34,219 nucleotides of DNA from CAILAD01 sp964397085 (GTDB lineage: Bacteria; Patescibacteriota; Saccharimonadia; CAILAD01; BJGX01): positions 1-34,219 of the forward strand of contig CAYNHH010000002.1 of the NCBI GenBank assembly GCA_964397085.1, read 5' to 3'. Shown here one piece after another: positions 22,770-31,606 of the stretch. The notes under the pieces are model-generated. The model saw only the letters and a list, made by a program, of their open reading frames with translations. It was not told where the DNA came from and made no database searches. Position numbers and translations under genes: made by a program. Positions within the stretch are counted from its first letter, which is position 1. Each line of letters begins with the position of its first letter.

Positions 22770-24710
22770 TTACATGAGTTGAATTGGGTCTATATCGGCA
22801 ATCCAGCCGGCGGGTAGCTGTTGGCAAATATTGAGCAATTGACTGCGCTTGGTGGCCTTTACTATTATCTGAGCAACTGACTCACGAGTCAGGCTCTTAC
22901 GAGTGCGCAGAGTCGGCCCGAGGATTTTTATTTGTGAAAGTTTGCTGAGCTCTATCTGTAACTCTTCAGCAGACTCCATAGCCCTGGAGGGTTTCTTGTG
23001 GCTATACTCTAATTTTACCAGATAACAGAAGGGTGGGTAAACAAATGCCTTGCGATGTTTCATTTCAGCACTGTAAAAGTCTGTATACGAATGTTTTGCC
23101 GCAGAGACAATTGGCTTAGATTGGGGGCTACGAGTCTGAATTATCACAGTACCTAGTGTCGATCTTCGTCCGGCTCGTCCGGCTGCTTGGCTAATGAGCT
23201 GAAAAGTACGTTCACCAGCTGAAAAATCAGGGATTTGCAAGGCACTATCGGCATCAATAATACCTACGACAGTAAGGTTGGCTATATCTAGCCCACGACT
23301 AATCATTTGGGTACCTAGCAGAATATCGATTTCACCTTGTTTCATTTGGCCGTAGGTATCTTGGAGATACTTCCAGTCTGAGTTGTCACGATCTACTCGG
23401 GCTAGCCGTGCTTTGGGCCAGAGAGTAGCCACCTCGGTCTCCAGCTTCTTGGTGCCGTCACCAACAAAACGCATATCGTTTGATTTACAAAAATCACACT
23501 GGGCACTTGGCGCTGATTGGTAATTGCAGTAGTGACACTTGAGCTTGCCAACGTCGGCGTGAAAAGTCAGGCTAATGTCGCAATTGGGGCACTTCACAGC
23601 TTTGCCGCAAGCATTGCATAGCAGTGCACTAGCACTGCCGCGTCGGTTTAAAAATAGCAGTACTTGTTGCTTGTTGGCTAGGGCTTCGCTGATAGCTTTT
23701 TGTAAAGTATGAGACAAAAGAGTTTTTTCGGTTTTCATATCAACAATAGTGGTTTGCGGTAATATGCTTTTATGTCTACTTTTGAGCTCAGCATAGCCAA
23801 TTCTATCTGTTTCACTAAGATTAAAACTTCGCAACGATGGGGTGGCACTACCAAGTATTAGTTTGGCACCAGTGAGCTGAGCAATACGGCCTGCCACTAC
23901 CTGGGCCTCGTAACGTGGAGCAGACTCTTGCTTATAGCTTGGCTCGTGCTCTTCATCTATTATTATTAGCCCCAGGTTATGCAGGGGAGTAAAAAGAGCT
24001 GAGCGTGGCCCAACTATTACCAGCGCTTCTGTTGCAGACCTATCTAGACATTCTAGCCAGAGTTTTTTTCGTAGGGCCGTGCTTAGCCCAGAATGCAATA
24101 CAATGACGTTACTAAAGTGGTCTTTCACTTTGTTCTCGAGTTGGCTAGTGAGCATTATCTCAGGAACCAGCAAAACAGTACTTTTGCCGGCTGCTTGCAT
24201 GTTAGCAATAACATGCAGATATACTTCGGTCTTTCCTGAGCCAGTAATGCCATGTAGCAATGTAGTGTTGTTGCTTATGATTTGCTTGACCGCAAGCTTT
24301 TGGTCTTGCGAAAGCTTACTAAGTGGTTTGAGTTTTGCTGAGGCAATCTTTGTGCTCTTGAGTTGTGATTTGGCTTTCAACCCACCCGGTAACATACAAG
24401 ACCACACCGCTCTACTAGAGCAACAGTAATATGCTCTCATCCAGTCAGCAAGCTCTAAAAAATACTTTGGCAGTGGGCTAGGTAACACAACTTTCTTACC
24501 TAGCTCTTTGATGGTAAATTTTGGTGCGCGCATATCTTTTACTATTGAGCGAACGATTCCTAGTGTCTTTTTTTTGCCAAACTCAATTTCAAAAACATCA
24601 CCAACTACTGAACTGGTGTCTTGAGTCACATACGTGAATAGTTTGTCGCTAGTGAGAGCAAGTGAAGTGCTCTGCACCTCAACAAGAATTTTTTGAGAAT
24701 TATTATACAT
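22770..24710 (-). CDS. priA: Primosomal protein N' (replication restart helicase)
   Basis: This 3'-5' DNA helicase reloads the replisome at stalled forks. An N-terminal 3'-DNA-binding region (~1-110) is shorter than usual. The helicase core has Walker A GITGSGKT (154-161) and DEEH (252-255). Eight Cys form the zinc-binding insertion (365, 368, 374, 377, 392, 395, 405, 408). QMISRGLDI and a QAAGRAGR motif VI follow. It has 646 aa, compared with ~730 in E. coli. First gene of the minus-strand operon. A TATACT box lies 11 bases upstream of the ATG. Confidence 0.93.
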   Translation of the reverse strand: MYNNSQKILVEVQSTSLALTSDKLFTYVTQDTSSVVGDVFEIEFGKKKTLGIVRSIVKDMRAPKFTIKELGKKVVLPSPLPKYFLELADWMRAYYCCSSRAVWSCMLPGGLKAKSQLKSTKIASAKLKPLSKLSQDQKLAVKQIISNNTTLLHGITGSGKTEVYLHVIANMQAAGKSTVLLVPEIMLTSQLENKVKDHFSNVIVLHSGLSTALRKKLWLECLDRSATEALVIVGPRSALFTPLHNLGLIIIDEEHEPSYKQESAPRYEAQVVAGRIAQLTGAKLILGSATPSLRSFNLSETDRIGYAELKSRHKSILPQTTIVDMKTEKTLLSHTLQKAISEALANKQQVLLFLNRRGSASALLCNACGKAVKCPNCDISLTFHADVGKLKCHYCNYQSAPSAQCDFCKSNDMRFVGDGTKKLETEVATLWPKARLARVDRDNSDWKYLQDTYGQMKQGEIDILLGTQMISRGLDIANLTVVGIIDADSALQIPDFSAGERTFQLISQAAGRAGRRSTLGTVIIQTRSPQSKPIVSAAKHSYTDFYSAEMKHRKAFVYPPFCYLVKLEYSHKKPSRAMESAEELQIELSKLSQIKILGPTLRTRKSLTRESVAQIIVKATKRSQLLNICQQLPAGWIADIDPIQLM

Positions 24711-24771
24711 ACCTATGACTTAGTATATATCTTATATGCCTGAGAGCCCAAAAATTCAAAATGATTAGTAT

Positions 24772-24801
24772 TTGCACCCTGCTGGTTATATCTGGTACTA
24801 T
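24772..24801 (+). promoter_or_regulatory. Promoter of secDF
   Basis: TTGCAC (24772-24777), an 18-base spacer and TACTAT (24796-24801). CCTAAGTATAAG follows, a looser version of the AAGCRTAA element. An AGGGGT SD precedes the ATG. Confidence 0.45.
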
Positions 24802-24840
24802 ACCTAAGTATAAGTGAGTAATAGGGGTTAGAATAACGTT

Positions 24841-26160
24841 ATGAAGCTCAAGACACGGTTTTATTTAATTTTGGCATTTGTAGCAATTGTGGTACTTATT
24901 GCGCTACCACGTGAAGATAAGATATTATCTGCTATTGGTATAAAAGATACCAAGCTCAAGGTACGACAAGGCTTGGACCTACAAGGGGGCGCAAGTTTAC
25001 TGTACCAAGCAGATTTGAGTAAAACACCTGCAGAAGATAAAGCCAAAGCAATTGCTGGAGTGGTAGACGTGATTAATAAGCGAGTAAATCCTACAGGAAC
25101 ATCTGAAGTAGTAGTGCAGACATCTGGTGGTGATAGAATACTCGTCCAATTGCCAGGTGTAAAAGATTTGGATGAAGCAATTGGGCTAATTGGTAAGACT
25201 GCTCAGCTCGATTTTTATCAAGTAAATTCTGATAATACGCTGGTTCCTAGTGATGTATCTGGCAAAGATCTCGACAATGCTACTGCAGATATCGATACTC
25301 AAACAGGCCAACCAGTGATTGCTTTTACGATGAAGAATGAAGCCGTAGAAAAATTTGCAGTTTTGACAACCAAAATCAATCAAACGGGAGGACGCTTATT
25401 AATTGTTCTTGATGATCAACCACTGTTTAATGGTACGGTATCTACTCCAATTAAAGATGGCAAAGGTCAAATGCAGGGCTTTAAGTCTGTAAAGGATGCA
25501 CAAGATACTACCGTACTTCTTAATGCTGGAGCACTACCCGTACCTATTAGTCTTGTAGAGCAGCGTACTATTGGTGCGAGCTTAGGGTCTGAATCAATTT
25601 CAAAAAGTCTAATTGCAGGTATCATTGGCCTTTTAGCGGTGGTGTTTTTCATGATTGCTTATTATCGGTTGGCTGGTGTTGTGGCCAGTGTAGCTCTTGG
25701 CATTTACACACTTATTAATATTGATTTGTTTAAATTGAGCGTGGTTACACCATTTCCAATTGTTTTGACCCTAGCCGGGATTGCGGGATTTATTCTGAGT
25801 ATTGGTATGGCAGTAGATGCAAATATTTTGATTTTTGAGCGTTGGAAAGAAGAGGTACGAGCTGGTGCTACTTTGCAAGCTGGGCTAGATGCGGGCTTCA
25901 AACGTGCCTGGACAAGTATTCGTGACTCAAATATATCAACCTTGATCACTTGTTTTATCTTGTACAACTTTAGTTTTGGTAACTCAGTAGTGAAGGGCTT
26001 TGCCGTCACTCTTGGTATTGGTGTATTAGTAAGTATGTTTACCGCTATCACGGTCAGTAAGACATTTCTTCAAATGCTCATTCAGACTCCATTCGGATCG
26101 CAAGAGCGCTGGTATCGTTTTACCGACTCAGTAATTGAGAAAAAGAAAGGGAGTAAGTAA
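24841..26160 (+). CDS. secD: Protein translocase subunit SecD
   Basis: An RND-type membrane protein that uses the proton gradient to pull exported proteins through SecYEG. It has an N-terminal helix, the RQGLDLQGGASLLY motif near residue 42, a reduced periplasmic-side P1 region, and five more helices in the C-terminal half with SIGMAVDANILIFERWKEE, the signature containing the conserved Asp. At 439 aa it is short because P1 is reduced. It overlaps secF by one base (TAATG). The many leader-family exports here would depend on this machinery. Confidence 0.93.
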   Translation: MKLKTRFYLILAFVAIVVLIALPREDKILSAIGIKDTKLKVRQGLDLQGGASLLYQADLSKTPAEDKAKAIAGVVDVINKRVNPTGTSEVVVQTSGGDRILVQLPGVKDLDEAIGLIGKTAQLDFYQVNSDNTLVPSDVSGKDLDNATADIDTQTGQPVIAFTMKNEAVEKFAVLTTKINQTGGRLLIVLDDQPLFNGTVSTPIKDGKGQMQGFKSVKDAQDTTVLLNAGALPVPISLVEQRTIGASLGSESISKSLIAGIIGLLAVVFFMIAYYRLAGVVASVALGIYTLINIDLFKLSVVTPFPIVLTLAGIAGFILSIGMAVDANILIFERWKEEVRAGATLQAGLDAGFKRAWTSIRDSNISTLITCFILYNFSFGNSVVKGFAVTLGIGVLVSMFTAITVSKTFLQMLIQTPFGSQERWYRFTDSVIEKKKGSK

Positions 26161-27092
26161 TGAATATTGTTGGTCGTCGTAAACTGTGGTTTGCAATATC
26201 AATTATTATTATTGTTCCGGGCACTATTGCGCTAATCTTGTGGGGCTTAAAACCTGGCATTGATTTTACTGGCGGCCAAGAATTAGAAGTCACTGGCACT
26301 ACCAATCAGACTCAACTCCAGGCATTAGTTAGCAAGACGGGCGTCAAAGATATTACTGTAACCACTAGTGGGTCACAAAATCTATTGGTTCGGTATAGTG
26401 ACAAAGGCGTAGGCGACTCGCAGGTTATATATGTTCAATTGCAGGGTATACTTAAGGAAAATGGCATTACTGAAGTTGCCTTTAGCTCTGTTGGACCATC
26501 AGTGAGTAAAGATATTACCCGTAATGCTGCAATTGCAGTAGGCTTGGCAGCCCTTGCAATAATTCTCTATATTGCCTTTGCGTTTCGTAATACACCACCA
26601 CCGGTGAGCCCATGGAGTTTTGGTATTACAGCAATTATTGCTGTATTGCATGATGTACTGTTGGTACTTGGAGTTTTTGCAATTCTTGGACATTTCTTTG
26701 GGGTAGAAGTAGATAGCCTGTTTGTTACCGCAGTACTGACGGTAATAGGCTTCTCAGTACACGATACTATTGTGGTATATGATAGAATTCGTGAGAATTT
26801 ACGTCGTTACAATAAGCCATTTGAAGAGGTGGTAAATGATAGTATTCTTGAAACCTTTGCCCGCTCTCTCAATACTTCTATCACAGTACTACTCGTACTA
26901 TTAGCATTCTTCCTTTTTGGTGGTCAATCTATCAAATACTTTATTCTCGCCTTACTCATTGGCATACTCTCAGGTACCTACTCCTCGATATTTAATGCTT
27001 CGCCTCTACTTGTGGTGTATAACAATTTCAAGATAAAACGAGCTAAGAAAGCCTCTGCACAAGCCAAAAAAATAGATAAGAAAAAGTCTTAG
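26160..27092 (+). CDS. secF: Protein translocase subunit SecF
   Basis: Partner of SecD. It has an N-terminal helix, GLKPGIDFTGGQELEV (the D1-type motif), a short external domain, and a five-helix C-terminal block with TVIGFSVHDTIVVYDRIRENL, the conserved signature. The basic tail ends in KKS. Its length of 310 aa is normal. The start codon shares a base with the secD stop, so the two are translationally coupled. Confidence 0.94.
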   Translation: MNIVGRRKLWFAISIIIIVPGTIALILWGLKPGIDFTGGQELEVTGTTNQTQLQALVSKTGVKDITVTTSGSQNLLVRYSDKGVGDSQVIYVQLQGILKENGITEVAFSSVGPSVSKDITRNAAIAVGLAALAIILYIAFAFRNTPPPVSPWSFGITAIIAVLHDVLLVLGVFAILGHFFGVEVDSLFVTAVLTVIGFSVHDTIVVYDRIRENLRRYNKPFEEVVNDSILETFARSLNTSITVLLVLLAFFLFGGQSIKYFILALLIGILSGTYSSIFNASPLLVVYNNFKIKRAKKASAQAKKIDKKKS

Positions 27093-27112
27093 TATAATCC
27101 TTTCCAAGGACT

Positions 27113-27130
27113 AAAATATTCGAATATTTT
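27113..27130. other. 18-bp perfect palindrome after secF
   Basis: AAAATATTCGAATATTTT reads the same on both strands. There is no loop and only a short T run, so it is a poor terminator. It could be a protein-binding site. The rest of the 147-base gap has a weak stem (AATTCTC to GAGAATT) and nothing else I can support. Confidence 0.35.
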
Positions 27131-27239
27131 GTATTGATCTACAGACCCAATACAAGATCTACATAATTCTCTCAAGGTGCGTTTCTTAATTTTGAGAATT
27201 AAAAGTAAAAATCGTACTGCACGTCAGGGGCCATATCTT

Positions 27240-27836
27240 TTATATCTGGTATGCAAGCGCTAATACTAGTGAGATGCCAGCAATAATTACTATAACGGCA
27301 ACAATAATTGGTACCATGCTTTTATTGGTATACGGCGAAACCATCGTTGTATCAGTAAGTTGACCGCTCTCTACATCTTGTTGATGCATATACTGAGCGA
27401 ATGATTCGTTTTGCTGTTCGCTAGCGATCTCGTTTTGCTGAATGGCAGCGGCAAGGGGCGGCGCCGCAATGGTTGTAGGGGCACCAAGGGGAACCTGTGT
27501 AGCGGAGGTATCACTTGGATAGTGATCATTGATTAGATGACTTTCATCAATTGGTTTGGGTAATTCAGCTACCACCGGCAGGATAAAATTTTTCACTTTA
27601 TTTTTAATATGTGCCACTTTTGTAGGCGGTTGACGTGTTGCTGATTTGTTACTGTTTTGACTACTTTTTTGATTCGATGGCTTTTTTTGAGCTATTGGCT
27701 TAGCTGGTTGCTTGCCACTAGATTGTTTTACATTAGCCATCTTTTCAAAGCTGTGAGTAGTACCACAGTCATGACATAGGTAGCCAACGATGGATGGCGT
27801 AAGTTCGGTATTACAATCAGGACATGAGGGATTCAT
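27240..27836 (-). CDS. Zinc-ribbon protein with C-terminal membrane helix
   Basis: 198 aa from ATG 27836. A zinc ribbon is formed by C5-x-x-C8 and C21-x-x-C24. A Lys/Gln/Ser-rich basic region (~35-80) and a disordered acidic/Ala-rich middle follow, then a single hydrophobic helix at the very C-terminus (~175-198). This is a tail-anchored layout with the ribbon in the cytoplasm. Function unknown. The open frame extends 53 codons upstream, but that part would overlap the divergent promoter at 27877-27906 and looks noncoding. A TATAAT box 7 bases before ATG 27836 supports the shorter start and a leaderless mRNA. Confidence 0.75.
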   Translation of the reverse strand: MNPSCPDCNTELTPSIVGYLCHDCGTTHSFEKMANVKQSSGKQPAKPIAQKKPSNQKSSQNSNKSATRQPPTKVAHIKNKVKNFILPVVAELPKPIDESHLINDHYPSDTSATQVPLGAPTTIAAPPLAAAIQQNEIASEQQNESFAQYMHQQDVESGQLTDTTMVSPYTNKSMVPIIVAVIVIIAGISLVLALAYQI

Positions 27837-27843
27837 AACAAAT

Positions 27844-27849
27844 ATTATA
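27844..27849 (-). promoter_or_regulatory. -10 box of the zinc-ribbon gene (leaderless)
   Basis: Minus-strand TATAAT, preceded by a TGC (extended -10), ends 7 bases before the ATG at 27836. Confidence 0.5.
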
Positions 27850-27876
27850 GCATAAGAGTAAAGTATTAAAAAACTG

Positions 27877-27914
27877 TTGTAATTCCTACAGGCATTGTTG
27901 TATACTAAGCATAA
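27877..27914 (+). promoter_or_regulatory. Promoter of the winged-helix gene, with AAGCATAA element
   Basis: TTGTAA (27877-27882), an 18-base spacer and TATACT (27901-27906) are followed immediately by AAGCATAA (27907-27914). This is the cleanest copy of the element that marks leader-family promoters. Confidence 0.65.
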
Positions 27915-27948
27915 CAGGTGAGGAAAACAGAGATAAAACCTATATATT

Positions 27949-28218
27949 ATGTTGCAATACTTTATTACATCAAAAACTCGTAGAAAGATAATCATGCTTT
28001 TTTCTAAGTACCCAGATTATAAAATTCATATACGAGGACTAGCTAAGATCATTAAAGAAGATCCGGGCAATATCGCACGTGAGCTCGCTAGGCTAGAAAA
28101 AATAGGTTATGTACGTTCGGCTAAAGATGGTAATACAAAGGTCTATTGGGCAAATCAAACCTTCTTATTGTTCAAAGAGCTGCAAAGCATGGTACTCAAA
28201 ACATCAAATAAAAAATAA
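27949..28218 (+). CDS. Winged-helix transcriptional regulator (ArsR-like)
   Basis: The 89-aa protein consists almost only of a winged helix: KTRRKIIMLFSKYPDYKIHIRGLAKIIKE, then a recognition helix region PGNIARELARLEKIGYV, and a wing RSAKDGNTKVYWAN. This is the pattern of ArsR-type or nucleotidyltransferase-associated HTH proteins. There are no metal-binding Cys, so it is not a metal sensor of the classic type. Its promoter carries the same post-(-10) AAGCATAA element as the leader genes, which makes it a candidate regulator or co-regulated member. Divergent from the zinc-ribbon gene. Confidence 0.8.
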   Translation: MLQYFITSKTRRKIIMLFSKYPDYKIHIRGLAKIIKEDPGNIARELARLEKIGYVRSAKDGNTKVYWANQTFLLFKELQSMVLKTSNKK

Positions 28219-28304
28219 TCAAAAGATAGCGAGAGTGTAATGTAAAATATCAAAAAACAATAGTAAAACAGTAAAAAACTAAAAAGATACAAAAAGAGGT
28301 AAGA

Positions 28305-28493
28305 GTGTTCAAAAAAATACAAAGCAAATTAGATATATTTACTCCCAAACAAACAATCCAAGCAGAAAAATATCAAAAGAATGTAGCTACACAAGCCTAT
28401 TTAGCCAACCAAAGAAGCACATTGAGACCACAAGCACCAATGGGTTTTAAGTCTCGTACAAGTAGTGAATACTTCTTGGTGAGTACTCGATAG
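28305..28493 (+). CDS. Small hypothetical protein
   Basis: 62 aa with a GTG start preceded by an AGAGGT SD. The product is basic and polar (FKKIQSKLDIF, then QANQRSTLRP-like composition), without a membrane segment, Cys or recognised motif. It lies between the winged-helix gene (86-base A-rich gap) and recJ. It could be a real small protein cotranscribed with the regulator or a chance frame. Confidence 0.45.
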   Translation: MFKKIQSKLDIFTPKQTIQAEKYQKNVATQAYLANQRSTLRPQAPMGFKSRTSSEYFLVSTR

Positions 28494-28519
28494 TTTGTAT
28501 TGTGCGTTACTTACTAGCG

Positions 28520-28525
28520 TATAAT
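28520..28525 (+). promoter_or_regulatory. -10 box of recJ (leaderless)
   Basis: TATAAT ends exactly 7 bases before the ATG at 28533, with no SD. The -35 is weak. Confidence 0.5.
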
Positions 28526-28532
28526 AGTAGGT

Positions 28533-30227
28533 ATGAGTGTAGTAGCGAAAAGTAAATGGCATATTAGGTCTAGCTCGTCAGAAAAGATGGGAAATTTGGC
28601 TACTCAAGTGCTACAAAACCGTGGTTTGTCAAAAACTGATATCGAACACTTTTTGCATCCCAACTACAGCGAAGGGTTGGCAGACCCTTTTTTGTTACCA
28701 GATATGGGGGTTGCTACAAAGAGAATTTTTACAGCAATCAAAAAACATCATAAAATCGTTATTTATGGTGATTATGATATAGATGGTATTACTGCATCAG
28801 CACTTCTGTATGATTTCTTTATATCTATTGGAGTAGAAAATGCGGAGGTATATATACCCGATAGATTTGAAGAAGGCTACGGTCTGAATAGTCAGGCTAT
28901 AGAGACTATTAAGGCTCAAGGGGCAGATTTAGTTATATCAGTTGATTGTGGAGTAACTGCAGTAGAGCAGGCGAGTCTGGCAAAAAAGATTGGGTTAGAT
29001 CTAATTATCACTGATCATCATGAGCCACCAGACCAACTACCAACAGATGCAATTGCACTGGTCAATCCAAAGCTGAAAAGTTGTAATTACCCATATACTG
29101 AGCTTGCAGGTGTAGGTGTGGCTTTTGCAGTAGTAAGAGCAATACTGCAAGAACAGCCTGCTCTACTTAAAAGTGGGCAAGAGAAGTGGTTGCTCGACTT
29201 GGTGGCCCTTGGTACTATCTGTGATGTAGTCCCACTCACAGGAGAGAATCGTATACTAGCAAGTTTTGGTCTTAAGGTGATGCAGAAGACTCGTCGTCCG
29301 GGTTTGCGGGCATTAGCCGAAGTGAGCAGTACAGAGATTGGCGATGTAGATGAGGGTGATTTGGGATTTCGATTTGGCCCAAGGCTTAACGCAGCCGGTA
29401 GACTTGAGCATGCAAAAGCTGCATTAAATCTACTTTTGAGTACCGATATGGCTCAAGCTCGTGGTTTGGCAAGCAAACTCAATGAGCTCAATATCGAGAG
29501 ACAGGCCCAAACCCAAGATATTTTCGCAAGTGCTGACAAAATGGCAAAAAGCAAAGGTCAAGACCTGGTACTAGTATTGTCAGACCCTGACTGGTCTCAT
29601 GGTGTGGTAGGTATAGTAGCTAGCAGGATTGCAGAGAAGTGGCACAAACCAACAATCCTGTTACAGATTCTTGGTGAAGAAGCCAAAGGATCGGCACGAA
29701 GTTATGGTGGCTTTTCTATCATTGAAGGCATTAGGGCTTGTTCAGATGTATTGATACAATTTGGAGGCCATGATTTTGCAGCTGGTATGAAGCTAAGAAG
29801 CGAAAATATTGATTTGTTCTCGCATACACTCAATCAGTATGCTCTGAAGAATATCGACATAGAATCAATGATCCAAACAATAGAGATAGATGCGGTATTA
29901 GACGGGAGTGAATTAGAGCTGCAAAGGTTACAAGAGCTCAAGAGTCTACAGCCCTTTGGTAATCAAAACAGTCAGCCAGTGTTTAGTAGTGTGCTTACAC
30001 TCGTTGAATACAGAATAATTGGCCAACATCTCAACCATGTTAAGTTTCGTTTCAAGACAAAGGCTAATCAATATATTGATGGAATTGCATTTTCTAGTGC
30101 ACACAAATGGCCTGAATTAGAGAATGGTATAAGTTACGATGTAGCTTATAATTTACAAGAAAATGTCTGGCAAAATGTAGCTCGTTTACAATTAGAGGTG
30201 GTTGATGTGCGTAAATATAACGAGTAA
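28533..30227 (+). CDS. recJ: Single-stranded-DNA-specific exonuclease RecJ
   Basis: This 5'-3' exonuclease of the DHH superfamily is used in recombination and mismatch repair. Metal-binding motifs are in order: YGDYDIDG (Asp80, Asp82, Asp84), VDCG (Asp138), DHH at 161-163, and a DLVALGTICDVVPL block. GPRLNAAGRL follows. The DHHA1 domain contains GSARSYGGFSIIEG and FGGHDFAAGM. The C-terminal ~120 residues are the OB-type domain (LQPFGNQNSQPVF). Its length of 564 aa is typical. Confidence 0.95.
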   Translation: MSVVAKSKWHIRSSSSEKMGNLATQVLQNRGLSKTDIEHFLHPNYSEGLADPFLLPDMGVATKRIFTAIKKHHKIVIYGDYDIDGITASALLYDFFISIGVENAEVYIPDRFEEGYGLNSQAIETIKAQGADLVISVDCGVTAVEQASLAKKIGLDLIITDHHEPPDQLPTDAIALVNPKLKSCNYPYTELAGVGVAFAVVRAILQEQPALLKSGQEKWLLDLVALGTICDVVPLTGENRILASFGLKVMQKTRRPGLRALAEVSSTEIGDVDEGDLGFRFGPRLNAAGRLEHAKAALNLLLSTDMAQARGLASKLNELNIERQAQTQDIFASADKMAKSKGQDLVLVLSDPDWSHGVVGIVASRIAEKWHKPTILLQILGEEAKGSARSYGGFSIIEGIRACSDVLIQFGGHDFAAGMKLRSENIDLFSHTLNQYALKNIDIESMIQTIEIDAVLDGSELELQRLQELKSLQPFGNQNSQPVFSSVLTLVEYRIIGQHLNHVKFRFKTKANQYIDGIAFSSAHKWPELENGISYDVAYNLQENVWQNVARLQLEVVDVRKYNE

Positions 30228-30371
30228 AAGCATTGTACGAATATATTCAATAATGCCTTTATAGAGCTAAAACATAAATATTTATCGTACAATTACTTTA
30301 CTCTCTATTATTGCCGACACTTTGTATCTGCCCTAGCTGTAGCTAAATCTATTATCTACACTCATAAGGTC

Positions 30372-30400
30372 TTGTATTTGTGCGCATTTTAAGGTAAAAT
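30372..30400 (+). promoter_or_regulatory. Promoter of the rpsU operon
   Basis: TTGTAT (30372-30377), a 17-base spacer and TAAAAT (30395-30400). An AAAGGAAC SD follows before the GTG start. The preceding 144 bases after recJ hold only a weak AAAGCATT/AATGCCTTT stem. Confidence 0.6.
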
Positions 30401-30449
30401 AATGCAATCTTAAGTAAACAACAGAAATAATCGAAAGGAACATAACTTA

Positions 30450-30659
30450 GTGTTAGAAGTAACTCGTAAAGACGATGAATCAGCAGAAAATTTGGTACGT
30501 CGTTTTAACAAAAAAGTCATACAATCAGGCATTCTTGCTACTGCTCGTAAGAAGAAATATTTCGAAAAACCTATCAGCAAGACTGAAGCACGTGCTGTAG
30601 CAATTCGTAAGCGCATTCGTAAAGAAGCCAAAACCCGCGAACTAATGGGTATTCGGTAG
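30450..30659 (+). CDS. rpsU: 30S ribosomal protein S21
   Basis: The 69-aa basic protein matches bS21: EVTRKDDESAENLVRRFNKKV at the N-terminus, then RKKKYFEKPISKTEARAVAIRKRIRKE in parts. It binds the 16S 3' end region near the SD helix on the 30S platform. The start is GTG with a good SD. yqeY follows after 14 bases, an arrangement found in many bacteria. Confidence 0.9.
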   Translation: MLEVTRKDDESAENLVRRFNKKVIQSGILATARKKKYFEKPISKTEARAVAIRKRIRKEAKTRELMGIR

Positions 30660-30673
30660 GTTAAGTTGCCGTT

Positions 30674-31126
30674 ATGAGCTTACAGAATCTCTCAGAACTC
30701 GAAGCTGACCTTGCAAAGGCGGCAAAAGCTCGTGATCAGATCAGATTAAGTGTACTCCGCCTACTGAAGAGTGCACTCAAAAACTACGAAATAGAAGTGG
30801 GCCACGATGCCACACCACAAGAAATTATGACTGTATTACAGCGTGAAGCCAAGAAGCGTCAAGATTCTATCGCTCAGTATGGTACTGCTAATAGACAAGA
30901 TCTAGTAGATGAAGAACAAGCAGAACTTACTGTGCTTGAAGAATATCTACCCCCAAAGATGAGCGATGCAGAGCTCGATACTATAGTAACCAATGCCATC
31001 ACTGAAGTTGGTGCCACAAGCCCAGCCGATATGGGTAAAGTAATGCAAGTAGCTATGAAGAATGCTGGCGCTGGCGTGGATGGCTCGGCAGTAAACGCAA
31101 AAGTGAAAAAAGCTCTTACTTCTTAA
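30674..31126 (+). CDS. yqeY: GatB/YqeY domain protein
   Basis: The 150-aa protein belongs to the YqeY family, related to the C-terminal tRNA-binding domain of the GatB amidotransferase. Markers are an N-terminal DLAKAAKARDQIRLSVLRLLKSALKN helix region, REAKKRQDSIAQY, a LEEYLPPKMSDAEL motif, and the C-terminal DMGKVMQVAMKNAGAGVDGSAVNAKVK. Role probably linked to tRNA, not proven. Directly after rpsU. Confidence 0.9.
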   Translation: MSLQNLSELEADLAKAAKARDQIRLSVLRLLKSALKNYEIEVGHDATPQEIMTVLQREAKKRQDSIAQYGTANRQDLVDEEQAELTVLEEYLPPKMSDAELDTIVTNAITEVGATSPADMGKVMQVAMKNAGAGVDGSAVNAKVKKALTS

Positions 31127-31150
31127 AATCATATAGGCCAATCAAGACGT

Positions 31151-31606
31151 ATGTCTACTCACCTCATTTGCGCCACTGCGCTACCTACTCTAATTACAAA
31201 AAGTCTCTTAGACAAGGTACTTTTAGTAACCTTATCTGAGATTGACTGGCAACCCACAGGAAGTATTTCTGTTGCATTTGTAACTAAGCAACAAAGTCAA
31301 AAGCTCAATATGCAATTTGCCCAAAATGATTACCCTACAGATGTGTTGAGCTTTGACTATAGTGACAAGAATGTATCTCCAAATGATGTCATTGGTGAAA
31401 TTGTGATATGTAGCTCAATTGCTCGCGCGCAAGCCAAAGAGTACAAAACAGATTTTCCATCTGAGGTTGCGCTACTGCTTGCTCATGGAATTATTCATCT
31501 CAGCGGAAAAGATCATCAGACAATCACTACGCAAGCTAGCTTTGACACCGCCCAGAGTGCTATTATGAAGGCACTCATGCTAAATTACAGGACAATGCCG
31601 TGGTAA
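31151..31606 (+). CDS. ybeY: Endoribonuclease YbeY
   Basis: This metal-dependent RNase is needed for 16S rRNA 3' maturation and ribosome quality control. The zinc motif is HGIIHLSGKDH (three His; Lys replaces the usual Tyr of GYDH). LNMQFAQNDYPTDVLSFDY is the conserved segment before it, and IGEIVICSSIA follows that. 151 aa. The last codons overlap the GTG start of the next gene. Confidence 0.9.
   Translation: MSTHLICATALPTLITKSLLDKVLLVTLSEIDWQPTGSISVAFVTKQQSQKLNMQFAQNDYPTDVLSFDYSDKNVSPNDVIGEIVICSSIARAQAKEYKTDFPSEVALLLAHGIIHLSGKDHQTITTQASFDTAQSAIMKALMLNYRTMPW

Noticed and set aside
24079..24429. 116-codon plus-strand open frame opposite priA
   Set aside because: It lies wholly antisense to the helicase core of priA, and its translation has no family features. 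No SD or promoter seen.
27837..27995. N-terminal extension of the zinc-ribbon protein
   Set aside because: The extra 53 codons would run through the divergent promoter, and the short start gives a zinc ribbon at the N-terminus with a properly placed -10 box.
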